Origin: T3Sed10-241 sp036796255
GTDB taxonomy: Bacteria; Bacteroidota; Bacteroidia; Flavobacteriales_D; Cryomorphaceae
Direction of reading: 5' to 3'
Assembly (NCBI GenBank): GCA_036796255.1
Contig: DAIRDH010000018.1
Span: forward strand, 1 to 55,631
Length of the DNA stretch: 55,631 bases
Under the pieces are notes generated by a model, which was not told the origin of the DNA, ran no database searches, and worked only from the letters and a program-made list of their open reading frames with translations. Position 1 is the first letter of the stretch. Every line of letters begins with the position of its first letter. This document shows, one piece after another, positions 18,271-27,740 of the stretch. Made by a program: the position numbers and the translations under genes.

Positions 18271-19293
18271 ATGAACAGCGCAGAAATCACCTTACTCGGT
18301 ATAGAGTCCTCGTGCGACGACACCTCAGCGGCAGTGATGCGCAATGGCAAAATACTTGCCAACATCACCGCTGGCCAGGATGTGCACCGCCATTATGGCG
18401 GCGTGGTGCCTGAACTGGCCTCCCGGGCGCACCAGAAGAACATTGTACCAGTGATTGATGCTGCGTTGAAAAAAGCGGGCATTGAAGCTGATCAACTCAC
18501 GGCAATCGCCTACACCCTGGGGCCTGGCTTGCTGGGCAGTCTGCTGGTAGGCAGCTCATTTGCCAAATCCATGGCGCAGGCCCTGGGTGTACCCGCCTAC
18601 CCCATTCACCATATGCGGGCGCATGTACTGGCGCATTTCATTGACGATACGCGCCTCAGTCAGCCTCCCTTCCCATTTCTATGCCTTACGGTGAGTGGTG
18701 GCCACACCCAAATCGTGAAAGTCACCTCGGCTAGTGAGCTCGAGGTGATTGGCGAAACCCTGGACGATGCCGCTGGCGAAGCCTTCGACAAGGCCGCGAA
18801 ACTGCTGGGCTTGCCTTATCCCGGCGGGCCGTTGGTGGACAAGCTTGCGCAAACCGGCAACCCCCAGGCGTTTAAATTTCCGCAACCGAAGGTGGATGGC
18901 CTCAATTGGAGCTTTAGTGGATTGAAGACTGCTTTCCGAAATTTTGTGGAGAAGCAAGAAAGAAATCAGCCTGGCTTCGCCAAGGAGCACCTCAACGACC
19001 TCTGCGCCTCGCTGCAATACACCATTATCGAAATGCTCATCACGCGGCTGGGCCAGGCCGTTGAGCTCACCGGCATCAGGCATGTGGCGCTGGCAGGTGG
19101 CGTTTCCGCAAATAGCGGCTTGCGCGCTGCATTGAAGCAAAAAGAACTGGACGGTTCATGGCACACCTATACCCTGCCCCTGGAGTACTGTACTGACAAT
19201 GGGGCCATGATCGCCATGGCCGGACACTTCGCCCACCTCGACGAATCAGCCTCAGCACTCAGCGATTCCGCCAGGGCAAGATGGGAAATGTAA
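18271..19293 (+). CDS. tsaD: tRNA threonylcarbamoyladenosine synthase subunit TsaD
   Basis: Transfers the threonylcarbamoyl group to A37 of ANN-decoding tRNAs, the t6A that MtaB (other end of the window) modifies further. 340 residues, ASKHA fold. GIESSCDDTSAAV near the start is the phosphate-1 motif, H118 and H122 in MRAHVLAHF are the metal ligands, and TVSGGHTQ and ALAGGVSANSGLR are family signatures. The last 42 bases overlap the 3' end of the convergent hydrolase gene, so the two messages are antisense to each other at their ends. Confidence 0.96.
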   Translation: MNSAEITLLGIESSCDDTSAAVMRNGKILANITAGQDVHRHYGGVVPELASRAHQKNIVPVIDAALKKAGIEADQLTAIAYTLGPGLLGSLLVGSSFAKSMAQALGVPAYPIHHMRAHVLAHFIDDTRLSQPPFPFLCLTVSGGHTQIVKVTSASELEVIGETLDDAAGEAFDKAAKLLGLPYPGGPLVDKLAQTGNPQAFKFPQPKVDGLNWSFSGLKTAFRNFVEKQERNQPGFAKEHLNDLCASLQYTIIEMLITRLGQAVELTGIRHVALAGGVSANSGLRAALKQKELDGSWHTYTLPLEYCTDNGAMIAMAGHFAHLDESASALSDSARARWEM

Positions 19294-20145
19294 TGAATTG
19301 TGCTTCAGTATAAAATCAGCTGTATACTCAACAATTAATTTAAGTGTCATTGGAAGTCCGTCAGCCGCTGCGGGATGCTTTCCGCCAAAGGTATGGCCAC
19401 CTGTTTCGACAAATTTCAAGCTGGCATTTGGGAAGGCATCAGCGAGTCGGAGGGCATTGGTCGGCTCGACCGCTTCGTCATCACGGGCCTGAATCACCAG
19501 GGCGCGGCGCTTAAATTGACTTGCGGCTTTCAGGATGTCCAACTGCTCCGCGTTGCGGATATAATCCTCATAGAAACTGTAATTGTGGGGCATAAGTTGC
19601 TTTGTTCTGGCGTTTTGCACGTAAGTGATGCCCTCAGCCTTCCATTTTTCCAGGTCAAAATTGAAGCGTTCGCCAAAATCAGCCACAGAAGCCCATGTAA
19701 TCAAGGCTTCCACGCGCGGTTGAGCCGCAGCGCACAAGGTAGCAATACCTCCGCCCCGGCTGTGGCCAATCAGGCAAATGTGCTTCCACCGTTTGATGCC
19801 ATGCGGCAGAGAAAGACCTTTCAGAAGCATTCCGATGACGGTATGGAGGTCGTGCACTTCCCTGGAGTAGGCATTTTTGGCGAAAGCCTGCAAATCAGGA
19901 AAGTCGATAGGCTCACTGACAGTGCCTCCGTTGTGTGAAAAATTGAATTTGAAAAGGTCTACCCCCTTTTCGGCAAAGGCGACAGCCATCTTCGGCCATG
20001 GTCCCCAATCCTTAAAACCCTTGTAACCATGTACAAAAATAACCAGGCTGGCATTTTCAGAATTGGCATCGCAGCTGAGGTCGTAAGGTGATTTGCGGCC
20101 TTCCGCACCTGTATACACACCGCGGTGATTCACGATTGATGACAT
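19252..20145 (-). CDS. alpha/beta hydrolase
   Basis: 297 residues, serine hydrolase fold without signal peptide, so cytoplasmic. The oxyanion segment is IFVHGYKGFKDW (36-47), the nucleophile is S129 in LIGHSRGGG, the acid lies in VIQARDDEAV, and the histidine in ETGGHTFGGKHP. These match the dienelactone hydrolase-like/BAAT-type group of esterases; the substrate is unknown. The C-terminal tail (about the last 14 residues) is encoded within the tsaD overlap and looks atypical, so the original stop may have been lost or shifted. Confidence 0.88.
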   Translation of the reverse strand: MSSIVNHRGVYTGAEGRKSPYDLSCDANSENASLVIFVHGYKGFKDWGPWPKMAVAFAEKGVDLFKFNFSHNGGTVSEPIDFPDLQAFAKNAYSREVHDLHTVIGMLLKGLSLPHGIKRWKHICLIGHSRGGGIATLCAAAQPRVEALITWASVADFGERFNFDLEKWKAEGITYVQNARTKQLMPHNYSFYEDYIRNAEQLDILKAASQFKRRALVIQARDDEAVEPTNALRLADAFPNASLKFVETGGHTFGGKHPAAADGLPMTLKLIVEYTADFILKHNSLHFPSCPGGIAEC

Positions 20146-20263
20146 AGTTTGAAATAATTTCGGTTGAATCTACTGAAAATGATTTTAAACCGCACATACT
20201 CCCAAAATCAACACATCAAGTAAGATACGTGCTTTCATGCAGAAAAAATCCATATATCTTTTT

Positions 20264-20271
20264 TAGCTTTG
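20264..20271 (+). promoter_or_regulatory. -7 element upstream of the TPR gene
   Basis: TAGCTTTG matches TAnnTTTG, 38-50 bases upstream of the two possible TTG starts. No clear -33 element. Confidence 0.5.
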
Positions 20272-20308
20272 TCTCGATTTAAAACTATCTGCAAAGCTTT
20301 GCAGTCCA

Positions 20309-21265
20309 TTGCCCCTTAGATTGAAACGAATTTTACTCCTCTTCACCTTTATAGCAAGCTCGGCCTTGCTAAGTGGCCAAACAGTCGACCAATACATGGC
20401 CGAAGCAAAAAAGGTGGAAAAATATTTTGACTACACGGGGGCGATAAAACTGATGGGTAAAGCATCCAAGCTAGAGCCCGAAAATACGACTGTGCTTATG
20501 GAGCGCGGAAATATGTACCTTTTCATGGAGCGCTTGAAAAACGCCAAAAAAGATTTTGAAGCGGTAATAGCGATTGACAGCACCCACGCAAGCGCCTGGA
20601 TGGGCATGTCTGATTATTTCCGCTTGAAGAATGAGCTCGATACCGCGATGAAATGCGCAGAACTGGCTCAAACACTGGCCGCAGACGGCATGGAGGTAGC
20701 CAAGGCCAAGATTACCCTTGCTGAAGTATATATGGCCCAGGAAATGGACTCTATCGCTGCAGTGCATTTTATGACCAGCCTTGAACTTGACTCGACCAAT
20801 GTGAATGCACTCAAGAAAATGTCGTATCTCCTTGCCGATCAGGGAAGGTATGACGAAGCGAACAGCTATCTGATGCAGGCTTACTTCTATGACAGGTTTG
20901 ACCTTGAAATTCTGGTAAATCTGGCATATACATTCAACAAGGTTGAGTTTTATATTGAAGCCATTGAGTATGCCAACTACGCCCTCGATCTCGACCCGCA
21001 ACATCCTCTGATATTGAGCAACAGGGCATACTCCTACCTTCATAGCGGACAGGAGGCTCTTGCGCTGGAGGATATCAAGCGGTCCATCAACAATGATGAC
21101 CGCAACCCCATGGCATATCGCTATGAAGGAGAAATCTACCTCGCAATGCAGGAAACTGAAAAGGCCTGCCAAAGCTTTAAAAAAGCCGAGAAATATGGCT
21201 ATGCTGATGCATACGATGATGGCATTGTGGCCTTGCAATTGCAAGTACACTGCAAAGAAGATTAA
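20309..21265 (+). CDS. secreted or periplasmic tetratricopeptide repeat protein
   Basis: 318 residues. A signal peptide (ILLLFTFIASSALLSGQ) is followed by TPR units through most of the chain, for example EPENTTVLMERGNMYLFMER, STNVNALKKMSYLLADQGRY and DPQHPLILSNRAYSYLHSG. TPR arrays are protein-binding scaffolds; the partner is unknown. There is no ATG at the start: the call uses TTG at 20309, but a second TTG at 20321 gives the more usual basic signal-peptide start (KRILLL) and is as likely. It converges with parC, 25 bases between the genes. Confidence 0.85.
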   Translation: MPLRLKRILLLFTFIASSALLSGQTVDQYMAEAKKVEKYFDYTGAIKLMGKASKLEPENTTVLMERGNMYLFMERLKNAKKDFEAVIAIDSTHASAWMGMSDYFRLKNELDTAMKCAELAQTLAADGMEVAKAKITLAEVYMAQEMDSIAAVHFMTSLELDSTNVNALKKMSYLLADQGRYDEANSYLMQAYFYDRFDLEILVNLAYTFNKVEFYIEAIEYANYALDLDPQHPLILSNRAYSYLHSGQEALALEDIKRSINNDDRNPMAYRYEGEIYLAMQETEKACQSFKKAEKYGYADAYDDGIVALQLQVHCKED

Positions 21266-21290
21266 GCGGCGGAATGCTTAAACGGTGGTC

Positions 21291-23984
21291 CTAAAAAAGC
21301 GTAGGCTGATAGCCAGGATCATTCTTGCCGCCTTTATTTGGTTTTTGATCCTCCTTCACGGATTTTTCCTCGACTTCACTCGCCGATGGTTCTGACTCCG
21401 ACGAATCTCCGCCCAGTTCATCTGATATTTCCGCTACTTCAGGTACTTCTGCTTCAGCAGTATCTTCCATTTGCTCCTCTTCTATTGGAACTTCCACCAG
21501 GTCAATGGCCTTCACCTTGTAGGGCGTAAGCCTGTTGCCCATGGCACTCACTCCCTTTACAGAAATGAACTCCACAAGGTCGATTTCTTCATCTGCTCTG
21601 TCTTCGCTGCGCTTGTCAAATTGCAGTAGCGCTTTCGGCAATGGATGGGTTGTGGCAAACTCAAGCAGCGACTTCTCGTGCTCGGTGATGAAAAGCACTG
21701 GTTTCTGCGACTCTTCAGGCACAAAACGCTTCACATTGTACTGGCCCTTCTCGCCTTCCCAATACACGGCAGTGATCACCTTTTCGGGATTCAGCTTCTC
21801 GATGCCGATCAGCTCTTCGTCAAAATGGGTGCTGAGGTCGAAACCTGTGATGCGGTAGTAGCCCTTTTGGTAAATGGTAAGAATCTTGTCATCGCCTTTG
21901 AATGAGCCTAGGTAAGTACCTCTGCCATCGGCATTGAGGCGGCCTACGATGTCGTCAAACCAGATTTTGCGTGGGGCCAGTGTGCTGCTGCCCTTCTCCT
22001 TGAGCTCAATCTTGCTCACCAGGTTTTTGCTGAGGGTATTGCCCTTTGCAGTTCGCCCTTTGATGGCAAGCTCAGCAAAGTCGAGGTCGAAACGCAGCTT
22101 CTTGAGGTTGGGCCTTGGACGGAGGCGTACGGTCACCACTTCGGCCTCTCCATTGGGATTGGCGCTGAAGTAGAGCACCTTCGACCGCGGATTGCCATTG
22201 CTGAGGTCGTATTCCGTATCGCGGGTGATGGCCGTTACCGCAAAGCGCTTCATCATGGCAGGGCCACTCGCCCCGTCCTGGTACACCATGTTGTACACGG
22301 TGCGCTTGTCGCCTTTTTTCCAGACACCTACGTGAATGATGTCCTTGCCGACAAACTTCTTCTGATCAATGCGGCTCACCACCATGGTGCCGTTTTCACG
22401 GAACACAATGATGTCATCAATGTCGGAGCAATCGCATACGTACTCGTCTTTTTTGAGGCCATATCCCACAAAGCCCTCTGCCCTGTCCACATAGAGCTTC
22501 TTGTTGGCTACCACCACTTTGGTGGCCTCAATGGTATCGAAAGTCTTGATCTCGGTGCGGCGCTCACGGCCTGCTCCGTATTTCTTTTTGAGATTTTTGA
22601 AGTAATCGATGGCGTACTCCACGAGGTTGTCTAGGTGGTGCTGTACCTGTGCCAACTCATCTTCGAGCCGGGCGATAAGCTCATCGGCCTTGAAGCTGTC
22701 AAATTTTGAAATGCGCTTGATGCGAATCTCCGTAAGGCGCACCACATCCTCATCGGTCACAGCGCGCTTGAGGTGCTTGATGTGGGGCTTTAAGCCTTCG
22801 TGGATGTTGTGCATCACGGCCTCCCATGTTTCTGCTTCCTCGATGTCGCGGTAGATGCGGTTCTCAATAAATATTTTTTCCAAAGAAGCAAAGTGCCACT
22901 GCTCCAGTAACTCATGCTTCTTGATCTGAAGTTCAAGTTTAAGCAGCTCCACCGTTTGGTCGGTAGAGATTTTGAGCATTTCATTGACCCCTACGAAGCG
23001 CGGCTTGTCGTTTTCGATAATGGCCGCATTGGGCGAAATGCTGATTTCGCAATCGGTGAAGGCGTAAAGGGCGTCGATGCTTTTATCGGGCGAGAGGCCT
23101 GGTGGCAGGTGGATGAGGATTTCGGCCTTGTCGGCGGTGTTGTCCTCGATCTTGCGCACCTTGATCTTGCCCTTGTCATTGGCCTTCACGATGCTCTCAA
23201 TCAGGTTGGCCGTATTGGTGCCATGGGGTATCTCGTCAATGACGAGGGTCTTCTTGTCGAGCTGCCTAACTTTGGCCCTGAGCCTGATGCGGCCGCCGCG
23301 CAAGCCATCGTTGTATTGCGAAAAGTCGGCCATACCGCCATTGGGGAAATCGGGCAAAATATTGGTTTTCTTCCCCCGCAGTATCGCGATCGAGGCGTCG
23401 ATGAGTTCGTTGAAGTTGTGGGGCAATATCTTACAAGCCAGTCCCACAGCGATCCCTTCTGCGCCTTGTGCGAGCAGCAAGGGGAATTTTACCGGAAGGA
23501 AGAGCGGCTCCTTGTTGCGGCCATCGTAGCTGAGGCCCCACTGCGTGGTTTTGGCATTGAAGACCACTTCAAGGGCAAATTTGCTCAGGCGCGCCTCAAT
23601 GTAACGCGCAGCGGCTGCACCGTCGCCGGTGAGGGTGTTGCCCCAGTTACCCTGACAATCAATGAGCAGGTCCTTCTGCCCTATTTGCACAAGCGCATCG
23701 CCAATGCTGGCATCGCCGTGCGGGTGGTACTTCATGGTGTGGCCTATGATGTTGGCCACCTTGTTGTAGCGCCCGTCATCCAGGTCCTTCATGGAGTGCA
23801 GGATGCGGCGCTGCACCGGCTTGAGGCCATCGTTGATCGCGGGCACGGCGCGCTCCAGAATCACGTATGAGGCATAGTCGAGAAACCAGTCCTCGTAAAG
23901 GCCCGCTATGGCCACAACTTTTTCATTGGGATGGCTCTGCTCTTCAGCGCCATTCAAATCATTTTCCTCGTCTTGATCGCTCAT
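21291..23984 (-). CDS. parC: DNA topoisomerase IV subunit A
   Basis: 897 residues, type IIA topoisomerase breakage-reunion subunit. The catalytic tyrosine is Y128 in AAAARYIEARLS, within the winged-helix region (KYHPHGDASIGDAL). A coiled-coil and C-gate follow, and a GyrA/ParC-like beta-pinwheel C-terminal part. The last ~80 residues are acidic and then end in a Lys/Gly-rich tail, common in Bacteroidota ParC. It decatenates daughter chromosomes together with ParE, whose gene lies 20 bases upstream on the same strand. The absence of a strict GyrA-box and the pairing with a short ParE-like subunit favour ParC over GyrA. Confidence 0.93.
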   Translation of the reverse strand: MSDQDEENDLNGAEEQSHPNEKVVAIAGLYEDWFLDYASYVILERAVPAINDGLKPVQRRILHSMKDLDDGRYNKVANIIGHTMKYHPHGDASIGDALVQIGQKDLLIDCQGNWGNTLTGDGAAAARYIEARLSKFALEVVFNAKTTQWGLSYDGRNKEPLFLPVKFPLLLAQGAEGIAVGLACKILPHNFNELIDASIAILRGKKTNILPDFPNGGMADFSQYNDGLRGGRIRLRAKVRQLDKKTLVIDEIPHGTNTANLIESIVKANDKGKIKVRKIEDNTADKAEILIHLPPGLSPDKSIDALYAFTDCEISISPNAAIIENDKPRFVGVNEMLKISTDQTVELLKLELQIKKHELLEQWHFASLEKIFIENRIYRDIEEAETWEAVMHNIHEGLKPHIKHLKRAVTDEDVVRLTEIRIKRISKFDSFKADELIARLEDELAQVQHHLDNLVEYAIDYFKNLKKKYGAGRERRTEIKTFDTIEATKVVVANKKLYVDRAEGFVGYGLKKDEYVCDCSDIDDIIVFRENGTMVVSRIDQKKFVGKDIIHVGVWKKGDKRTVYNMVYQDGASGPAMMKRFAVTAITRDTEYDLSNGNPRSKVLYFSANPNGEAEVVTVRLRPRPNLKKLRFDLDFAELAIKGRTAKGNTLSKNLVSKIELKEKGSSTLAPRKIWFDDIVGRLNADGRGTYLGSFKGDDKILTIYQKGYYRITGFDLSTHFDEELIGIEKLNPEKVITAVYWEGEKGQYNVKRFVPEESQKPVLFITEHEKSLLEFATTHPLPKALLQFDKRSEDRADEEIDLVEFISVKGVSAMGNRLTPYKVKAIDLVEVPIEEEQMEDTAEAEVPEVAEISDELGGDSSESEPSASEVEEKSVKEDQKPNKGGKNDPGYQPTLF

Positions 23985-24004
23985 GTATCGTTGTCAAAAA
24001 TACT

Positions 24005-25927
24005 TTATTCGGCCATTTCCTTTTCGGGAATGCCTTCCTCGTCGGCTGCTTCTTCCTCTCCGGGCGCTTTTACTTCGGCCACAGGATCCTTCTCAACCCG
24101 CAAGCGCTCGATGATAAATTCCTGGCGCTCAGGCGTATTCTTTCCCATATAGAAGGAGAGCAGGTCACTGATGGTGGAGTCTTTGTTGATCACCACAGGC
24201 TCGAGGCGGATGTCGTCGCCAATGAAGTTCTTAAACTCATCGGGCGATATCTCTCCAAGGCCCTTAAACCGGGTGATTTCGGGATTCTTACCCAGCTTGA
24301 GCATGGCCTCCCTCCGCTCCTGCTCCGAGTAGCAATAGATGGTATCACGCTTGTTGCGCACCCTGAAGAGTGGCGTTTGCAAGATGTAAAGGTGGTTGTT
24401 GCGCACCAGGTCGGGGAAGAATTGCAGGAAGAAGGTCATGAGCAGCAGGCGGATGTGCATGCCATCTACGTCGGCATCGGTAGCGATGATGATCTTGCTG
24501 TAGCGCAGGCCTTCCATGCCATCCTCGATGTTGAGCGCGGCTTGGATGAGGTTAAATTCCTCATTCTCATACACTATCTTCTTGGTGAGGCCGTACGAGT
24601 TGAGCGGCTTTCCCTTGAGGGAAAAAACAGCTTGGGTGTTCACATCACGCGATTTGGTGATGGAACCAGCTGCTGAGTCACCCTCGGTGATGAATATCAC
24701 GGTGTCGCCTGAGCGTTCGCTGGCCTTGGGGTCGTTGTAATGCACGCGGCAGTCGCGGAGCTTCTTGTTGTGCAGGCTCGCCTTCTTGGCGCGGTCGCGG
24801 GCCAGCTTGCGTATGCCGGCCAGGTCTTTGCGTTCGCGCTCGTTCATTTTGATTTTGGCCTCCAGCGCCTCAGCCACTTCGGCATTCTTGTGCAGGAAGT
24901 TATCGAGCTTTTCCTTGAGGAAATCGCCAATGAAAGCACGCATGCTCTTGCCGCCGGGCTCAATCTCGGTGGAGCCGAGTTTGGTTTTGGTCTGCGACTC
25001 GAATACAGGCTCTATCACCTTTACACTCACCGCTGCGATGAGCGAAGAGCGAATGTCAGAAGGTTCGTAATTCTTGCCGTAAAATTCTTTGACCACTTTG
25101 GCATAAGCTTCACGAAAAGCGCCCTGATGGGTACCTCCCTGGGTGGTGTGCTGCCCGTTCACAAAGCTGTAATACTCCTCGCCGTAGCTTGCGGTGTGGG
25201 TGAAGGCGACTTCGATATCGTCGCCCTCGAGGTGGATGATGGGATAGAGCGGTTCGTCGCTCATCTTCTCTTCGAGCAGGTCTTTGAGTCCGTTTTTGGA
25301 AAAGAAGCGCTCGCCGTTGAACCAGATGCTCAGGCCGGTATTGAGGTAGCAATAGTTGCGGATAAGGCGCTCGATAAACTCCGACTTGAAGCGGAAGTTC
25401 TTGAAAATCGTCTCATCGGGGCGGAAGTACACGAAGGTTCCATTGCGCTCCTCAGTCTGTGGAATTTCTTCTTCCCTGATGAGCTCTCCCCTTTCGAAAA
25501 CGGCTTTGCGGCCCACGCCTTCGCGGTAGCTGGAAATTTCAAAAATATCGGCCAGGGCATTTACCGCTTTGGTACCCACGCCATTGAGGCCCACTGATTT
25601 CTTAAATGCTTTGCTGTCGTACTTGGCGCCGGTGTTGATCTTGCTCACCACATCGACCAGCTTACCGAGAGGGATGCCGCGGCCGTAGTCGCGCACGGTT
25701 ACGTAGCCATCTTTTACGGTCACGTCCACCTTCTTGCCATAGCCCATCACGTACTCGTCGATGCAGTTGTCGAGCACTTCCTTGATGAGGATGTAGATGC
25801 CGTCGTCGTAGGTGGTACCATTGCCGAGCTTACCGATGTACATCCCGGGACGGAGGCGAATATGTTCTTTCCAGTCGAGGGAGCGTATGTGTTCTTCGTC
25901 GTATGCTACGTGCTGTTGTTCTGCCAT
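24005..25927 (-). CDS. parE: DNA topoisomerase IV subunit B
   Basis: About 640 residues, the ATPase subunit of topoisomerase IV. GHKL site: EVLDNCIDEYVMG with the Mg-binding asparagine, DYGRGIPLG, and GLNGVGTKAVNAL. The transducer domain and TOPRIM (ITEGDSAAGS, then ATDADVDGMHIRLLL) follow. The open frame extends 16 codons further upstream, but MAEQQHVAYDEEHIRSLDW is the family-like start, so I place it at 25927. The length, well under the ~800 of most GyrB, fits ParE. parE and parC form an operon. Confidence 0.94.
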   Translation of the reverse strand: MAEQQHVAYDEEHIRSLDWKEHIRLRPGMYIGKLGNGTTYDDGIYILIKEVLDNCIDEYVMGYGKKVDVTVKDGYVTVRDYGRGIPLGKLVDVVSKINTGAKYDSKAFKKSVGLNGVGTKAVNALADIFEISSYREGVGRKAVFERGELIREEEIPQTEERNGTFVYFRPDETIFKNFRFKSEFIERLIRNYCYLNTGLSIWFNGERFFSKNGLKDLLEEKMSDEPLYPIIHLEGDDIEVAFTHTASYGEEYYSFVNGQHTTQGGTHQGAFREAYAKVVKEFYGKNYEPSDIRSSLIAAVSVKVIEPVFESQTKTKLGSTEIEPGGKSMRAFIGDFLKEKLDNFLHKNAEVAEALEAKIKMNERERKDLAGIRKLARDRAKKASLHNKKLRDCRVHYNDPKASERSGDTVIFITEGDSAAGSITKSRDVNTQAVFSLKGKPLNSYGLTKKIVYENEEFNLIQAALNIEDGMEGLRYSKIIIATDADVDGMHIRLLLMTFFLQFFPDLVRNNHLYILQTPLFRVRNKRDTIYCYSEQERREAMLKLGKNPEITRFKGLGEISPDEFKNFIGDDIRLEPVVINKDSTISDLLSFYMGKNTPERQEFIIERLRVEKDPVAEVKAPGEEEAADEEGIPEKEMAE

Positions 25928-26189
25928 GTGTACCTTTGGGAAACCCCGACTCCGTGGGCCTATTTCGAGCCACAAGGTAGCCTTTTTTTCAGGATTGCTT
26001 TGGCTTGAATTATTAACATTCGGGGCATTTTATCCACGAAAATCGGGGCTTCGAGGGCGCCGCATCCAGCTGAATATGTTGAGTTGGCTGTCTGAAATGG
26101 ATGAAAATTGCACTTCAGATAGCAGGTGTGCTCGTGTCCAATTTTGCCGAAAGGCCAGCTTAACGCAAAAGGCAAATGCGGCTGCTCTC
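25928..26189. other. intergenic region upstream of parE
   Basis: 262 bases between parE and the GT39-like gene. It must hold the parE promoter and the end of the upstream transcript. I see no consensus TAnnTTTG, terminator hairpin or short gene; a long plus-strand frame crossing it is a shadow of the flanking genes. Confidence 0.4.
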
Positions 26190-27671
26190 CTACCTGCCAC
26201 CAACGAGCTCAAAGCCTTCGTAGCCTTGGCGATCAAGATTTCCGCCATCGTAAATGAGGATGTGGTAACCCGAAGCCTGGAGGTCATCCAGGATCTCATT
26301 GTCAGGCAACACCGCATACACCGTGAGATCTGTGTAGAACATGGCCGAGACAGCATTTTCGTAATTGAAAAGCAAGGTGTGCGCCTCGCCACGATCGCCG
26401 ATGGCCTTGATCTCGCTTACCCAGGCGGGGGTCCGGTCGTGCTGCCTAAAAGGTTTGATGCGCTCGATGCAATAGCGCAGAGGGAGCGCAATCATGAGGA
26501 CGAGCAGCAATTGATAAGGCCACCTGAGCTTTCGCGCCATAGTGCAGTCCTTCAGGTGCCACCAGAAAGCAGCGGTGATAATAAATAGCGCCGGCGAGGT
26601 GAAAAGCAGGTATGCTTTCAACTTGGTTTGCGCAAGTGTGAAAAAGAGCAAGGGCACAGCCACCCAAACGAAAAGGGCCCAGTGCTGGGCATTGAATGGC
26701 CGCCTCGACAGGTGCCAGATGAACCAAATGAGTGGCAAGTAGATGAGCTCGCCGTAATTGACCCTCAGCTTCTGGAAGTAGTAGCCGTAGGTATTGCTAT
26801 GGCCTTCGATCACTTCCGTAAAATGGCGAAAATTGTAGGCCGACTCCCACTGCGCCTCAAGGGGAAATGTCGTGTGGATGTATATCTGCCAGGGCAGAAA
26901 CACAGAAAGCGCCACGGCGCATAGCAGCGCAAAGTGAAGCAGCATCTGCCTTTTATCGAATTGCTTCCCTTGCCATACGAGCAGCAACCAAATGGGAAGT
27001 ACAATAAGCGCTGGCAGCCACTTGGTGAGCACGGCAAGGCCGATGGCCAGTGCTGCGAGAAGGTTGTACACCAGCCGCCCTGATTTGGCAAATCGCAAGG
27101 ACAGGTAAACGCCCAGGGTGACAAAAAACAGATAATGTATGTCGATATGGTCGGTGGGTGTGCGCCCGCCGATGAGCTCAAGGATGAGGCCATTGATGGC
27201 AAAGAGGTAGGCCGCCATGAGCCCCACCCGTTCATCGTAGATGCGCCTGCCTATTCCAAAAACCAGCACGATGCCCAGGCAGGTGAGCAGTGCTGAAGGC
27301 AGGCGTAGGGCAATCTCGTTGAGGCCAAAAACTGACATGGACAAGGCCATACTCCACAAGGTAAGCGGCTGCTTGTGCAGCCATACATGGTTGCGGGTCC
27401 AGTCCTGGTAATCATAAGGAAGCACCGGATTTTGGTAGAGTTTTGGAGTAAGTGGTTCGCTGATTAGGTTTTTGGCCACGAGGGCGTGGTAGCGTTCATC
27501 CCAGTCGTAAAGCTGGAAGTCGACCACCATGTAGGCTTGCAGTATGGCTCCAATCAAGATGATGAGTAGGAGTGCATTGCGGATCTTCCCTGCCCCATTT
27601 TGCCGCCAGGCCAAATAGCTGAGCAGCAAAACAGCAACGAGTACAGCGACACCGAAATAAATATTGGCCAT
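26190..27671 (-). CDS. membrane glycosyltransferase, GT39/ArnT-like
   Basis: 493 residues with about ten to twelve transmembrane segments. The first extracytoplasmic loop has DWDERYHA, the acidic DE motif of the PMT/ArnT (GT-C) superfamily, and the region after the third segment has the charged stretch GGRTPTDHIDIHY. These enzymes move a sugar from a lipid-phosphate donor onto lipid A, protein or another acceptor at the periplasmic face. Which donor or acceptor is used here cannot be told. TAATTTTG (27724-27731) lies upstream as a -7 element, so it need not share a transcript with the repeat protein. Confidence 0.87.
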   Translation of the reverse strand: MANIYFGVAVLVAVLLLSYLAWRQNGAGKIRNALLLIILIGAILQAYMVVDFQLYDWDERYHALVAKNLISEPLTPKLYQNPVLPYDYQDWTRNHVWLHKQPLTLWSMALSMSVFGLNEIALRLPSALLTCLGIVLVFGIGRRIYDERVGLMAAYLFAINGLILELIGGRTPTDHIDIHYLFFVTLGVYLSLRFAKSGRLVYNLLAALAIGLAVLTKWLPALIVLPIWLLLVWQGKQFDKRQMLLHFALLCAVALSVFLPWQIYIHTTFPLEAQWESAYNFRHFTEVIEGHSNTYGYYFQKLRVNYGELIYLPLIWFIWHLSRRPFNAQHWALFVWVAVPLLFFTLAQTKLKAYLLFTSPALFIITAAFWWHLKDCTMARKLRWPYQLLLVLMIALPLRYCIERIKPFRQHDRTPAWVSEIKAIGDRGEAHTLLFNYENAVSAMFYTDLTVYAVLPDNEILDDLQASGYHILIYDGGNLDRQGYEGFELVGGR

Positions 27672-27723
27672 ATGCGGGGATCAATAAGCGCCCGAAGCTA
27701 GCAAAGAAATTAAAATGGCTTGC

Positions 27724-27731
27724 CAAAATTA
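27724..27731 (-). promoter_or_regulatory. -7 element upstream of the GT39-like gene
   Basis: TAATTTTG on the minus strand, 53 bases upstream of the start and overlapping the region just after the repeat protein's stop. No clear -33 element. Confidence 0.45.
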
Positions 27732-27740
27732 GCGCTTTGG

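Noticed and set aside
25812..26588. Plus-strand frame across the parE start and the GT39-like gene end
   Set aside because: It overlaps two solid minus-strand genes and shows no domain or plausible start context.
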